Part shown: positions 63,263-64,000 of the stretch, in pieces | Numbering within the stretch: the stretch's first letter is position 1 | Layout: each line of letters starts with the position of its first letter | Position numbers and translations under genes: made by a program | Notes under the pieces: generated by a model | What the model was told of the DNA's origin: nothing | The model's input: only the letters and a program-made list of their open reading frames with translations | Database searches by the model: none | Assembly (NCBI RefSeq): GCF_000003815.2 | Contig: NC_049979.1 | Coordinates: 597,771-661,770, forward strand | Direction of reading: 5' to 3' | Length of the DNA stretch: 64,000 bases | DNA from: Branchiostoma floridae | Taxonomy: Eukaryota; Chordata; Leptocardii; Amphioxiformes; Branchiostomatidae

Positions 63263-64000
63263 ATCCTTCACATTTCCATTCACACGGAAAAGATCTTAAA
63301 TCTGACACCACGTCCAAAATTTCAGCACCGCGGACAGCCTTATAATTTCCAAGATGGGAAAAACTGGTTTTGCTGTTTTTTTTCTTTTTGATTTCTTTTT
63401 TTTTTATTAGGAACCAATCAGAGCTTAGAACTGCCGTCAACCAATCAGAGTTTAGAACTGCATCAGCACATTAGCTGTATAAAAATGAGAAATTAAAGAT
63501 TTGTAATAGCAAAACCTGTTTGGTAATTTTCATCATTATTTTACAATACTATAAGGCGAGCCCGATGACATAGTATTGTGTGCAGGTAGCTTGACAAAAT
63601 CTTGACAGGGAAAATATTTGGCATTTTTGCCTTTCTAGTAGACCTTTTTCATAATGGATGAAGGGCGACTCATGGCAAACAGCACATTACCATGACAACA
63701 CAAATGTTTTGATCTAGCCCGGTATATATCCAGCCTATTCTAACTCCCGCTCACTACTCTGATCCCCTCCCTGCCAAAACGTCTGGCACAAGTGAAGGGA
63801 GAGTCAACCGGCATTTGAACATCCTCTCAGAATATAAGCTGCAACCCTGGTGGGCTCAGAGTAACCAGCCCTCAGTAACAGCATGGTAACAGGGTTTAAG
63901 GCACTTCATTCATTTCATTCATTCATTTAGCCAGGGAGATACATCCCTGGGCATATCCTTGGTTTTCAGGAGTTCCTGGTAACATTAACAAACACAACTA
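63263..64000. other. Unassigned right edge; possible promoter-like words
   Basis: Two direct copies of accaatcagag.ttagaact (63414 and 63441) carry CCAAT boxes and are followed by tgtataaaaatg (63477), a TATA-like word ~40 bp downstream. That layout could be a plus-strand promoter or LINE regulatory sequence. A (TTCA)n run lies near 63907-63930. No coding region seen to the edge. Confidence 0.35.

Noticed and set aside
1-64000. CRISPR array or bacterial-style operon
   Set aside because: Direct repeats are contiguous minisatellites without unique spacers, and there are no adjacent prokaryotic-type genes.

Overview
This window looks like repeat-dense, intron-rich DNA from an invertebrate deuterostome. 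Cephalochordate (amphioxus, Branchiostoma) is my best guess, with moderate confidence. The grounds are three spliced exons of an animal-type SLC24 gene, metazoan transposon types (mariner, pogo-like, hAT, Harbinger, CR1-like and RTE-like LINEs, tRNA-derived SINEs), very many foldback MITEs, and repeats of a style I associate with amphioxus. Six runs of exactly 100 N are assembly gaps. Nothing prokaryotic is present.

Host genes. The clearest gene lies on the minus strand. It is the 5' part of a K+-dependent Na+/Ca2+ exchanger (SLC24/NCKX): exon 1 at 29989-30100 (start codon and signal-anchor helix), exon 2 at 15373-15449 and exon 3 at 7527-7601. All have GT/AG borders and compatible phases (1 then 0). 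The three exons join into 88 uninterrupted codons ending at a family signature around VCDDYFVPSLEKISE, and the gene continues beyond the left edge. A CpG-rich segment upstream of exon 1 is the likely promoter. Almost everything from 7.6 to 30 kb is intron filled with transposons. A second minus-strand gene ends at 51679-51831 with a 3'-terminal coding exon of unknown family; its upstream exons were not found.

Mobile and repeated DNA fills most of the rest. Many insertions are dated or typed by target-site duplications (TSDs) readable in the sequence. Several short families leave 9-bp duplications (1466-1719, 2726-2923, 12738-13159, 31619-31757). Three long palindromes leave TTA (Harbinger-like). 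An hAT-like element leaves 8 bp, two CAGGGCTC-ended elements leave 5 bp, and a mariner deletion derivative and a pogo-like element leave TA. Several 5'-truncated LINEs are present, including a 1.04-kb reverse-transcriptase fragment with an 11-bp duplication.

Tandem arrays are unusually rich (units of 14, 21, 29, 30, 48, 53, 54, 56, about 160, about 170, 250 and about 510 bp). Several produce long but spurious open frames. Some appear to have grown from within transposons: a 48-bp array from a SINE tail, a 56-bp array from a LINE 3' end, and a 14-bp array inside a MITE.

I found no CRISPR, operon or toxin-type system. The most notable structures are the transposon-seeded arrays, a ~1.9-kb inverted repeat at 45.0-46.9 kb whose arms both carry a 21-bp minisatellite, and the cluster of 9-bp-TSD MITE families.
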